Assembly (NCBI GenBank): GCA_018816485.1
Contig: JAHIVL010000100.1
Location: 1-15,128 of the forward strand
DNA length: 15,128 nucleotides
Source of the DNA: Patescibacteria group bacterium
GTDB lineage: Bacteria > Patescibacteriota > Microgenomatia > UBA1400 > PJMF01
Direction: 5' to 3'
Made by a program: the position numbers and the translations under genes. The notes below the pieces were generated by a model. The model saw nothing but the letters and a program-made list of their open reading frames with translations. It did no database searches and was not told the origin of the DNA. This document shows, in pieces, positions 1-5,320 of this stretch. The stretch's first letter is position 1; each line of letters begins with the position of its first letter.

Positions 1-200
1 TAAAGAAAATTCGAAAATTACAAACAAAATTAAACAAACTCAATCAGTACAAATTAGTTGAGGCAACGAATACATAGTTCCGTTACATTTCTTAGTGAGG
101 CAACATGCATAGCTTGAGTTTTCTAATTGATTGCAGAAAGCTATGATATCGTTATTACTAATTTTATTTATTCTCTTGGTAATGGATACAAGCTAATTGG

Positions 201-290
201 TTCGCGACGGCGAGTGATGAGCGAAGTGAAACGGAGTGAAGCACCCGCCTAGTGCATGCACCCCAGGCTAGCTTCTCTTGCTTCGCAATT
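201..290. repeat. GC-richer dispersed repeat element
   Basis: This block stands out from the AT-rich surroundings. It contains three imperfect copies of a GCGAAGTGA-like unit (about 209-238), then a perfect 10-bp palindrome GTGCATGCAC at 252-261. It ends with 28 bp (263-290) found again, base for base, at 9237-9264 inside a coding region. The exact second copy shows directly that it belongs to a dispersed family. Whether it is a mobile miniature element, a structured RNA or a protein-binding array cannot be decided here. Confidence 0.6.
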
Positions 291-363
291 TATTTTATGT
301 ATACCCTTGTGGTACTGTATCGACAAAATCATTTGTAGAGAGTTTATTTAATATTTTTTACTA

Positions 364-369
364 TATAAT
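364..369 (+). promoter_or_regulatory. -10 box of the rubrerythrin transcript
   Basis: A perfect TATAAT is followed after 8 nt by the ATG at 378. No good -35 box is seen. The spacing fits transcription starting at or next to the ATG of the 45-residue ORF (leaderless), with rubrerythrin second in the transcript. Confidence 0.45.
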
Positions 370-377
370 AGAATTGT

Positions 378-515
378 ATGATTCCAACAGAATTTATTAG
401 ACAGTTTTGTTTTGGTGGGTATGCTATTTTTGATTTTGTAGCGGTATTTTTATTAATTTTTGGAATAAAGGGCATAAAAATAGTCAAAAAAAGTAATTTA
501 ATAAAGGAAAGTTAA
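378..515 (+). CDS. Small hydrophobic protein, 45 aa
   Basis: This is an ATG-started ORF of 45 codons ending with TAA, two bases before the rubrerythrin ATG. The start reads MIPTEFIRQF, then a hydrophobic run at about residues 13-30 (including FDFVAVFLLIFGI), then a basic tail (KGIKIVKKSN). That is the profile of a single membrane helix with its C-terminus in the cytoplasm. A TATAAT 8 nt before the ATG supports a leaderless start, and its final codons overlap the AAGG ribosome-binding region of rubrerythrin. I do not recognise a family. It could be a real small membrane protein translated together with rubrerythrin, or a chance ORF in the leader. Confidence 0.45.
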   Translation: MIPTEFIRQFCFGGYAIFDFVAVFLLIFGIKGIKIVKKSNLIKES

Positions 516-517
516 GG

Positions 518-1093
518 ATGAAAACATTAAAAGGCACACAAACCGAACAAAATTTATTAAAAGCTTTTGCTGGAGAATCTCAGGCAAGAATGAGATACGA
601 TTATTTTTCAAAGCAAGCTAAAAAAGACGGATTAGAGCAAATCTCTGTTATTTTTAATGAAACAGCATTGAATGAAAAAGAGCACGCGAAAAGATTCTTT
701 AAATTTCTAGATGGAAGATCTGTTGAAATTACTGCCACCTATCCTGCTGGAAAAATAAGTACAACTATAGAAAATTTAAAAGCTGCGGCTGAAGGTGAGA
801 ATGAAGAATGGACGGAGCTATATCCTGAATTTGCTAAAATTGCTAAAGAAGAAGGTTTTGGTGATGTCGCAAAAACCTTTCGTGCAATAGTAATAGTAGA
901 GAAAGCTCACGAAGCAAGATATATAAAACTCTACAATAATTTAGAATCTGGCAAAGTTTTTAAACATGCTGGAAAAATTATTTGGAAATGTCTAAATTGT
1001 GGTTATCTATATGAAGGAGATTCTGCTCCTAAAGAATGCCCTGCTTGTTTGCATCCACAATCATATTTTCAGATTAAGGAAAATAATTACTAA
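518..1093 (+). CDS. rbr: Rubrerythrin (peroxide-reducing diiron protein)
   Basis: Rubrerythrin reduces hydrogen peroxide to water in the cytoplasm of anaerobic or microaerophilic cells, taking electrons through its rubredoxin-like centre. The 191 residues match the normal family length. Residues 1-140 form the ferritin-like four-helix domain, with diiron ligands at E20, E53, H56 (in NEKEHAKR), E94, E97, E128 and H131 (in VEKAHEARY). Residues 155-185 form the rubredoxin domain, with iron cysteines C158, C161, C174 and C177. No expected ligand is missing, so the enzyme should be active. The start is supported by AAGG/AAAGGAAA just upstream and by the family's usual N-terminus. It follows the 45-aa ORF by 2 nt and is probably co-transcribed with it. 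No clear terminator follows; only a 7-bp AT-only stem at 1127-1146 is seen. Confidence 0.97.
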   Translation: MKTLKGTQTEQNLLKAFAGESQARMRYDYFSKQAKKDGLEQISVIFNETALNEKEHAKRFFKFLDGRSVEITATYPAGKISTTIENLKAAAEGENEEWTELYPEFAKIAKEEGFGDVAKTFRAIVIVEKAHEARYIKLYNNLESGKVFKHAGKIIWKCLNCGYLYEGDSAPKECPACLHPQSYFQIKENNY

Positions 1094-1195
1094 AAAATAT
1101 TGTGTTTCGAAAAATTAAATTCACTGATATATGTTTCCACATATATACCCCGATACAGGTTGGTCTGCGACTCGAACTATGCTATAAACATCTGA

Positions 1196-1201
1196 TATAA
1201 T
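1196..1201 (+). promoter_or_regulatory. Extended -10 box (TGATATAAT)
   Basis: TATAAT is preceded by TGA, giving the extended form TGnTATAAT, and the ATG at 1208 comes 6 nt later. This matches a leaderless start. The promoter seems to have survived although the genes behind it are decayed. Confidence 0.45.
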
Positions 1202-1207
1202 CTTTTT

Positions 1208-1327
1208 ATGTCATTTCCACAAAGCATTTCAAATTTAATTAAAACTCCCACTTGTTATAAGCATGGTGGGGAATGGGAAGTTGATTCTTCTTTGGTATAT
1301 GAAAATATGAAGTTATTACTAATATGA
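1208..1327 (+). CDS. Short ORF, 39 aa, possible gene remnant
   Basis: The ORF starts MSFPQSISNLIK and ends with TGA, which overlaps the ATG of the following phosphatase remnant (ATGA overlap), the usual layout of translationally coupled genes. The extended -10 at 1196-1201 is placed for leaderless translation. The sequence is polar (middle part CYKHGGEWEVD) and resembles no family I know. Since the gene behind it is broken, this may itself be the truncated end of a former first gene of the operon. A chance ORF is also possible. Confidence 0.3.
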   Translation: MSFPQSISNLIKTPTCYKHGGEWEVDSSLVYENMKLLLI

Positions 1328-1654
1328 AAACTTTTTACTTAGTTCGTCACGCCCAGTATGATAATCCATTAAATATTTTGGTAGGCAGATTGCCAGTTGT
1401 GTTATCGAGTGAAGGCGTTGCCGAAGCAGTTAAAATATCAAAATAGAGTGGTTGATTTTTGGAATGATGTTAAAGGTCGCAACGACGAAAATATTATTAT
1501 TTGCTCTCATGGTGATCCACTATATTTACTTTATGCTAAATTAGCGAAAATTCCTACGCCAGATATTAAAGAGATTTATGATATCTCAGATGATGAGTAT
1601 CAGCCGAAAGCTTCTATATTATTTGGATATTTGTTACTGCACGCTTTTGATTGA
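1324..1654 (+). pseudogene. Histidine phosphatase pseudogene, internal deletion
   Basis: Two pieces in different frames match the intact phosphatase encoded at 8514-9083. The first (1324-1446) starts MKTFYLVRHAQYDNPLNILV, almost identical to residues 1-39 of the intact protein, and stops at TAG. The second is read in another frame from about 1430. It carries QNRVVDFW, CSHGDPLYLLYA and DEYQPKASI, matching residues 112-171, then loses similarity and ends at TGA 1652-1654. About 72 residues are missing between them, including the counterparts of catalytic R57 and E80. The R-H-A and S-H-G motifs remain. The loss of frame and of catalytic residues makes an active product very unlikely. The 3' end overlaps the convergent gene at 1634-2482. 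Confidence 0.85.
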
Positions 1655-2482
1655 AGTAATTCTAAAATATTTTGATTCAGAGTAACCCCATTCCATATAT
1701 CCTTGAATTTCAACCTCACGATTTATATTGTCTGTTAATGTAATCCACACATCGTTTGTGTCAGGGATAGCGTCAACAAGGCTTACTTGTTGAGGTGAGC
1801 CACTTGAATTTTCTTTGTCTAAAAATGATTTTGATAACTTTATCTGATAATCATAATTAATATCAGGTGCAGGTCGGTCGCTATTATTCGCAACTCCACG
1901 TAGAGTTAATCGTTCTGCTTCTGTGACATTTTCAACAGGTGTTATTGAATAAGGATTACATTTTAAGTTGTCTACTGGGTTTATACTATTTAGAACAAAT
2001 GCTGTTCGTAGGTAGGAATCGCCTATATTTTTGTTTTTCCATTCCATTAGTTTCACGCCAGTTATCTGAACACATTTTCCCAAAAGTGTTTCTATCGTTT
2101 CGTCACTCGATATTAGGTAGTAACCATACAAATCCTGTTTATCGTTTTGATTAAAATCTGTGAGTTGGTAGGTAACACTAGATAAGCCGAGTTTCTGTTT
2201 TTCATCTTCATTAAGTCCGCTTGTACGAACTACTCCAATAATGGTTATTTGATTTTCTGATGCTTGAGTCAAAGGAGCTGTCGGTTGTGTAGTAATTGGC
2301 TGCTGACTGGGCGTTTGGGTTTTTCCTATTTGAATGCCTGTATAAACTGATGTAGCGACTACAACTAACCCAAATACTGAGAACAACAGAATTTTTGAGC
2401 AGTTGGTAGTTGGTGGGGTTGGAACAGGAGTTTGAGGTAGTGGTTGAAATGGTTGAATATTTTGTTGAATTTTGTTTTCCAT
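1634..2482 (-). CDS. Membrane-anchored hypothetical protein, two OB-like repeats
   Basis: The 282 residues begin with a cytoplasmic tail rich in proline and glutamine (about 1-28), then one membrane helix (about 30-50, LLFSVFGLVVVATSVYTGI), a Thr/Pro/Gln-rich linker (55-75) and an exposed region. The exposed part looks like two similar beta modules. Residues about 78-168 run from ITIIGVV through YQLTDF to CVQITGV and end in a VLNSI strand. Residues about 192-282 run from LTLRGVA through WITLTD to VEIQGYMEW and end FRITSIKSV. The G-V...I-x-G pattern resembles small OB folds; this is inference. No enzyme motif is seen and I recognise no family. Minus-strand promoter elements fit a leaderless start: TTGTTA at 2512-2517, 17 nt, then TACTCT at 2489-2494 preceded by TGA, and 6 nt to the ATG. 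Confidence 0.75.
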   Translation of the reverse strand: MENKIQQNIQPFQPLPQTPVPTPPTTNCSKILLFSVFGLVVVATSVYTGIQIGKTQTPSQQPITTQPTAPLTQASENQITIIGVVRTSGLNEDEKQKLGLSSVTYQLTDFNQNDKQDLYGYYLISSDETIETLLGKCVQITGVKLMEWKNKNIGDSYLRTAFVLNSINPVDNLKCNPYSITPVENVTEAERLTLRGVANNSDRPAPDINYDYQIKLSKSFLDKENSSGSPQQVSLVDAIPDTNDVWITLTDNINREVEIQGYMEWGYSESKYFRITSIKSVQ

Positions 2483-2488
2483 ATGTAA

Positions 2489-2517
2489 AGAGTATCAAAA
2501 AATAGAAACATTAACAA
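2489..2517 (-). promoter_or_regulatory. Promoter of the 282-aa membrane protein
   Basis: On the minus strand TTGTTA (2512-2517) and TACTCT (2489-2494, with an upstream TGA giving TGnTACTCT) are 17 nt apart, and the ATG follows 6 nt after the -10. The -10 is weak, so the assignment rests on spacing. Confidence 0.35.
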
Positions 2518-2549
2518 TGTTTGGTCTCAACATGTTTGGTTTCCATACG

Positions 2550-2582
2550 AAAAGGCACCTTTTTGTTTAGGCCTTTATTTTT
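2550..2582 (+). terminator. Small hairpin with T-run, terminator or attenuator
   Basis: AAAAGG (2550-2555) can pair with CCTTTT (2558-2563). Alternatively AAAGGC (2551-2556) can pair with GCCTTT (2571-2576), which is followed by ATTTTT. It lies between the minus-strand gene start and the ATP-grasp remnant, so no upstream gene on the plus strand needs a terminator here. A leader attenuator is possible. The structure is weak. Confidence 0.25.
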
Positions 2583-2593
2583 GAAAGGAATTG

Positions 2594-2972
2594 ATGTCAC
2601 AGTTGATCTATGAGTCTCATAGCCCCAAAGGTATTGTTAAAAATAAAAATATTAGCAATAGCTCGAGATTAGTATTGGACCAAGCAGAAAAATTTGGTGT
2701 TAAGCGGAATGTCATTCCTTGCACACAGCTTATTGAACTTACTTTTAAAAATAACAAACAAACATTTTACCATCAAGTTCCGTCTACAACTACAGCTTTA
2801 GCTAAAGGAGAAAGAACTTTCTTGAATTGATTTTTTATCTACTGATATTTCAAAAAAGCAAACTAGAGACTCATATATTATTATTGAAATTAATGATTTT
2901 CCATATGAAGGAAAAAACAGACACGCAGCTAGAGAATTTCTATTTTTAATGTTTCCAGAATTAAACAAATAA
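2594..2972 (+). pseudogene. ATP-grasp ligase pseudogene, core deleted
   Basis: The first piece (2594-2830) starts MSQLIYESHSP after a good AAAGGA 4 nt upstream; an in-frame TTG at 2591 is a less likely start. It reaches YHQVPSTTTALAKGE, the stretch that in cyanophycin-synthetase-like and glutathione-synthetase-like enzymes precedes the ATP-grasp domain. It ends at TGA. The second piece is read in another frame from about 2826 to TAA 2970-2972. It contains DFLSTDIS, then IIIEINDFPYEGKNRHAARE, the typical end of ATP-grasp enzymes, in which the E-I-N residues bind Mg-ATP. The central ATP-binding domain (on the order of 150-200 residues in relatives) is missing and the two halves are out of frame. 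The exact subfamily and substrate cannot be told. Confidence 0.65.
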
Positions 2973-3000
2973 TTTTTAATCTATACGTCTGAGCAGAGAA

Positions 3001-3022
3001 CACCGGGCTTTTAAGCCCGGTG
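3001..3022. terminator. Strong GC hairpin after mgtE
   Basis: A perfect 10-bp stem (CACCGGGCTT pairing with AAGCCCGGTG) has a 2-nt loop and sits 4 nt beyond the mgtE stop codon. It is the strongest hairpin in the window and well placed to end the mgtE transcript. It has no T-run on either side, so it may protect the 3' end or act with Rho instead of being a classic intrinsic terminator. It also faces the ATP-grasp remnant and could serve both directions. Confidence 0.6.
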
Positions 3023-3026
3023 AGCT

Positions 3027-4265
3027 TCACTTAATCAGGATTGTTGCTAAGCCTAAAAATGTCAAAAATCCAAAAACATCCGTTGCAGTTGTAATAAAGA
3101 TTGCTGCGGAAGATGCTGGGTCTTTTCCTAATTTTTTCATGATGACGGGTACTATAGTTCCAAATATTGAAGAAACGATTAGATTGACGATCATAGCGAT
3201 CGCAAGAATCAAAGCTATCCAGATATCTTGATTTAAGAGCATAACGAGAACAGCAACAATGAAGCCATTAATAAGTCCGTTTACTCCTCCAGTAATTACT
3301 TCATTTTTTAAAGTTCTTAATACTGTACTTTTGCTCAATTTGTTATTAGAAAGACTTCTAATCATGACTGCCAGTGTTTGAGTGCCAGAATTTCCACCCA
3401 TGCTCGCAACTATAGGCATGTAAACTGCTAATAAAACATTTTTAGCAATAGTCGCTGAAAATGATCTCACTACAAAAGAGACTAAGAAAGCAGTGGCCAA
3501 ATTGACTATTAGCCACTTATAGCGAAATTTAATTTTTCTTGGTGCAGAATCAAAAACTGTTTCTTCGTTACTAACTCCAGCAAAGCTGTAAAGAGAGGCG
3601 GATGACTGTTCACCAATCAATCTTAAAATATCCTCAGAATAAATTATGCCGACCACCGCATCGTTTTCATTTAAAACAACAATTTTGTTATAAGTATTCT
3701 GTTTAAAAAGTTTGATAACTTTATCGTATTCTGATGAGTGGCGAATAACATGAATTTTCTTGACATAGTCTTTTATTTTTTTAGACTTATTAGCTAAGGC
3801 TATAGATGAAAAAGAGAGATAGCCAATTAATTTTCCTTCATTCATTACCAAAATTGTTGGCAACTTTCCCGTTCTTTTTTCATTGATCTTTAATTGTTCA
3901 ATCACTTCAAAGATAGTTGCTTCATCATCAACTTGGATATAATTTAAATTCATTAATCCTGCTGCTGTTTTTGCATCAAATTTAAGGAGTATAGAAACAC
4001 TTTGTTGATAATATTCACTTAGTTGATTCATTAATAACTCTTGTCTTTTTTTTGGCAGGAAACGCAATATATTGGTGACTTCATCTGGGTCAAGATATTC
4101 GAGAAAAGAAGAAATTTCTGTGTTTTTGAGTTGCGAAATAAGTAGTTTCTGAACTGTTTTTGAAAGTTGATTGATAGTTATAGCTTGTTCTTTTGGGGAT
4201 AGAGCTAAAAATAGTGTGTGTCTATTTTTAGAATTGTATGAAATATCGTGAACAGTAGTTGACAT
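3027..4265 (-). CDS. mgtE: MgtE-type magnesium channel/transporter
   Basis: MgtE is a Mg2+-gated inner-membrane channel that imports Mg2+ and closes when cytoplasmic Mg2+ is high. The 412 residues show the family order: an N-terminal helical domain (about 15-108, including LEYLDPDEV and KTAAGLMN), two CBS domains (about 110-170 and 171-225), a plug helix around 225-245, then five membrane helices (about 250-412). Conserved pore segments are MPIVASMGGNSGTQT (283-297) and DPASSAAIFITTATDVFGF (382-400). D396 in the TDV motif matches the ion-binding aspartate known from Thermus MgtE. The N-domain is somewhat shorter than in well-studied members (about 450 aa). The gene lies 47 nt after the methyltransferase on the same strand, with a TATAAT of its own in the gap, so both read-through and separate transcription are possible. 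Confidence 0.95.
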   Translation of the reverse strand: MSTTVHDISYNSKNRHTLFLALSPKEQAITINQLSKTVQKLLISQLKNTEISSFLEYLDPDEVTNILRFLPKKRQELLMNQLSEYYQQSVSILLKFDAKTAAGLMNLNYIQVDDEATIFEVIEQLKINEKRTGKLPTILVMNEGKLIGYLSFSSIALANKSKKIKDYVKKIHVIRHSSEYDKVIKLFKQNTYNKIVVLNENDAVVGIIYSEDILRLIGEQSSASLYSFAGVSNEETVFDSAPRKIKFRYKWLIVNLATAFLVSFVVRSFSATIAKNVLLAVYMPIVASMGGNSGTQTLAVMIRSLSNNKLSKSTVLRTLKNEVITGGVNGLINGFIVAVLVMLLNQDIWIALILAIAMIVNLIVSSIFGTIVPVIMKKLGKDPASSAAIFITTATDVFGFLTFLGLATILIK

Positions 4266-4277
4266 AGTTATTATTTG

Positions 4278-4283
4278 ATTATA
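4278..4283 (-). promoter_or_regulatory. -10 box of mgtE
   Basis: TATAAT on the minus strand ends 12 nt before the mgtE ATG, in the gap after the methyltransferase. No convincing -35 is seen. It implies a very short leader with no Shine-Dalgarno sequence. No M-box-like leader structure is possible in so short a stretch, so Mg2+ control probably acts on the protein. Confidence 0.4.
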
Positions 4284-4312
4284 ATCATTAAGAAATAAAG
4301 TTACTACAGCAA

Positions 4313-5206
4313 CTATTTTTTGCCAAAACGAGCAAATATACCTGTAGATAGCAATCTTTTTGATTGTGATTCCTGAAGAACTAATTCTCCAGACTCAATT
4401 TTGCCATCATGTTTTTTCATTAAATCTCGTAGCATGCTTTCTATGGTTTGTGGAGAAATTGATACGGCATAGGCATTAACTAAAACAAATAATGGATCAT
4501 CTACTAAGATTTGTTCGCACAAATCCAGCAGTTCTGGAAATGAAGATTTGAAGTTCCAAACTTCTCCATTTTTGCCGTGACCATAGGCCGGTGGATCCAT
4601 AATAATTCCATCGTACTTAACACCACGTTTTATTTCCCTAGTTACAAATTTCATTACGTCATCGAGAATCCATCTAATTGATTTCTCATCAAGACTAGAA
4701 GCTGATTGATTCTGTTTTGCCCAGCCAATTGTCGATCTCGAAGAGTCTACGTGAGTCACCTTTGCTCCAGTTTTCGCGCAAACCATACTGGCCATACCAG
4801 TGTATGCAAATAAGTTAAGAATATGAGGTTGATAATCCGGCTTTTGTTTCTTTAGCTCGATCAGTAAATTTTTCATCCAAGCCCAATGAACGCTTTGTTC
4901 TGGAAATACGCCAGTGTGTTTAAATGGGGACAGGTGAACTGTTGCAACAATATCCTGCCAATGTATTTTCCAAGATTCTGGCAGTTCTTTTTTAGTCTTC
5001 CAGCATCCTTTGTCACCACTAGTTTTTATAAAAACAGCATCTGCTCTGTCCCAAGCATCTTGAGGTCGGGATTTTGGCCATGTTATTTCTGGGTAAGGAC
5101 GTACTAGAATGTTGTCACCGAATTTTTCGAGTCTTTCACCATTTCCAGTATCAATTAGTTCGTAGTCTGTCCAGGCTATTTGTTTTTCAATTATAGATTG
5201 ATTCAT
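4313..5206 (-). CDS. Class I SAM-dependent methyltransferase (RlmI-like)
   Basis: This is a 297-residue member of the COG1092/RlmI-like group, S-adenosylmethionine-dependent enzymes that in characterised cases methylate 23S rRNA cytosines. Residues about 12-100 form the N-terminal part (YELIDTGNGERLEKFG, then RPYPE at 36-40). The Rossmann domain shows motif I NLFAYTGMAS (131-140), the SAM ribose-binding acid in HVDSS (D154), DD (182-183) and the motif IV sequence DPPAYG (204-209). The DPPxY/F form suits an exocyclic amine or base-methylating enzyme. No PUA domain is obvious, so the target (rRNA or other) is uncertain. The gene starts 9 nt after a perfect extended -10 and diverges from the TPM-protein gene. 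It ends with TAG. Confidence 0.85.
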   Translation of the reverse strand: MNQSIIEKQIAWTDYELIDTGNGERLEKFGDNILVRPYPEITWPKSRPQDAWDRADAVFIKTSGDKGCWKTKKELPESWKIHWQDIVATVHLSPFKHTGVFPEQSVHWAWMKNLLIELKKQKPDYQPHILNLFAYTGMASMVCAKTGAKVTHVDSSRSTIGWAKQNQSASSLDEKSIRWILDDVMKFVTREIKRGVKYDGIIMDPPAYGHGKNGEVWNFKSSFPELLDLCEQILVDDPLFVLVNAYAVSISPQTIESMLRDLMKKHDGKIESGELVLQESQSKRLLSTGIFARFGKK

Positions 5207-5215
5207 GGGTTAGAT

Positions 5216-5224
5216 ATTATAGCA
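5216..5224 (-). promoter_or_regulatory. Extended -10 (TGCTATAAT) of the methyltransferase
   Basis: On the minus strand TGC precedes TATAAT (5216-5221), a perfect extended -10, with the ATG 9 nt later. A TTAACA lies at 5235-5240 but only 13 nt upstream, too close for a standard -35. A near-leaderless transcript is expected. Confidence 0.55.
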
Positions 5225-5270
5225 TTTGAGGCTGATGTTAACATGATACTATTTTTTATCTGTTTTTTAT

Positions 5271-5313
5271 CTTGAGAAATAGTTCTAATCATGGGATAAT
5301 CTTTTGATAAAAT
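5271..5313 (+). promoter_or_regulatory. Promoter(s) of the TPM coiled-coil gene
   Basis: Two overlapping options are visible. TTGAGA (5271-5276), 18 nt, GATAAT (5295-5300) would give a leader of about 13 nt. TGATAAAAT (extended -10, TAAAAT at 5308-5313) ends 7 nt before the ATG and would give a leaderless transcript. No Shine-Dalgarno is present, which favours the second. Confidence 0.45.
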
Positions 5314-5320
5314 AATTCAT

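Larger units (their letters stand above)
1..377. other. Non-coding stretch upstream of rubrerythrin
   Basis: No ORF of useful length is seen on either strand. The stretch is AT-rich except for a GC-richer block at about 201-290, annotated separately as a repeat. A 9-bp direct repeat (TGAGGCAAC) lies at 59-67 and 96-104. Its last part (364-369) holds the -10 box that probably drives the next two genes. The window starts with TAA, which could be the end of a gene outside the window, but nothing supports that. Confidence 0.6.

Noticed and set aside
1127..1146. Hairpin downstream of rubrerythrin as its terminator
   Set aside because: The stem is only 7 A/T pairs and is followed by CCCCG instead of a T-run, so it is too weak to call.
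1158..1180. tRNA-like GACTCGAAC string (T-loop resemblance)
   Set aside because: On the reverse strand the loop TTCGAGT is not flanked by pairing 5-bp stems and no acceptor or anticodon arm can be built around it.
1397..1654. 85-aa ORF as an independent gene
   Set aside because: Its C-terminal part matches the end of the histidine phosphatase, while its first residues are the phosphatase 5' part read in a wrong frame. It is the second half of a pseudogene.
2211..2498. 95-aa ORF on the minus strand overlapping the membrane protein
   Set aside because: It runs in another frame over the start of the 282-aa gene, has Ser/Thr/Asn-rich noise composition and no start signal. The 282-aa frame has the membrane helix and promoter.
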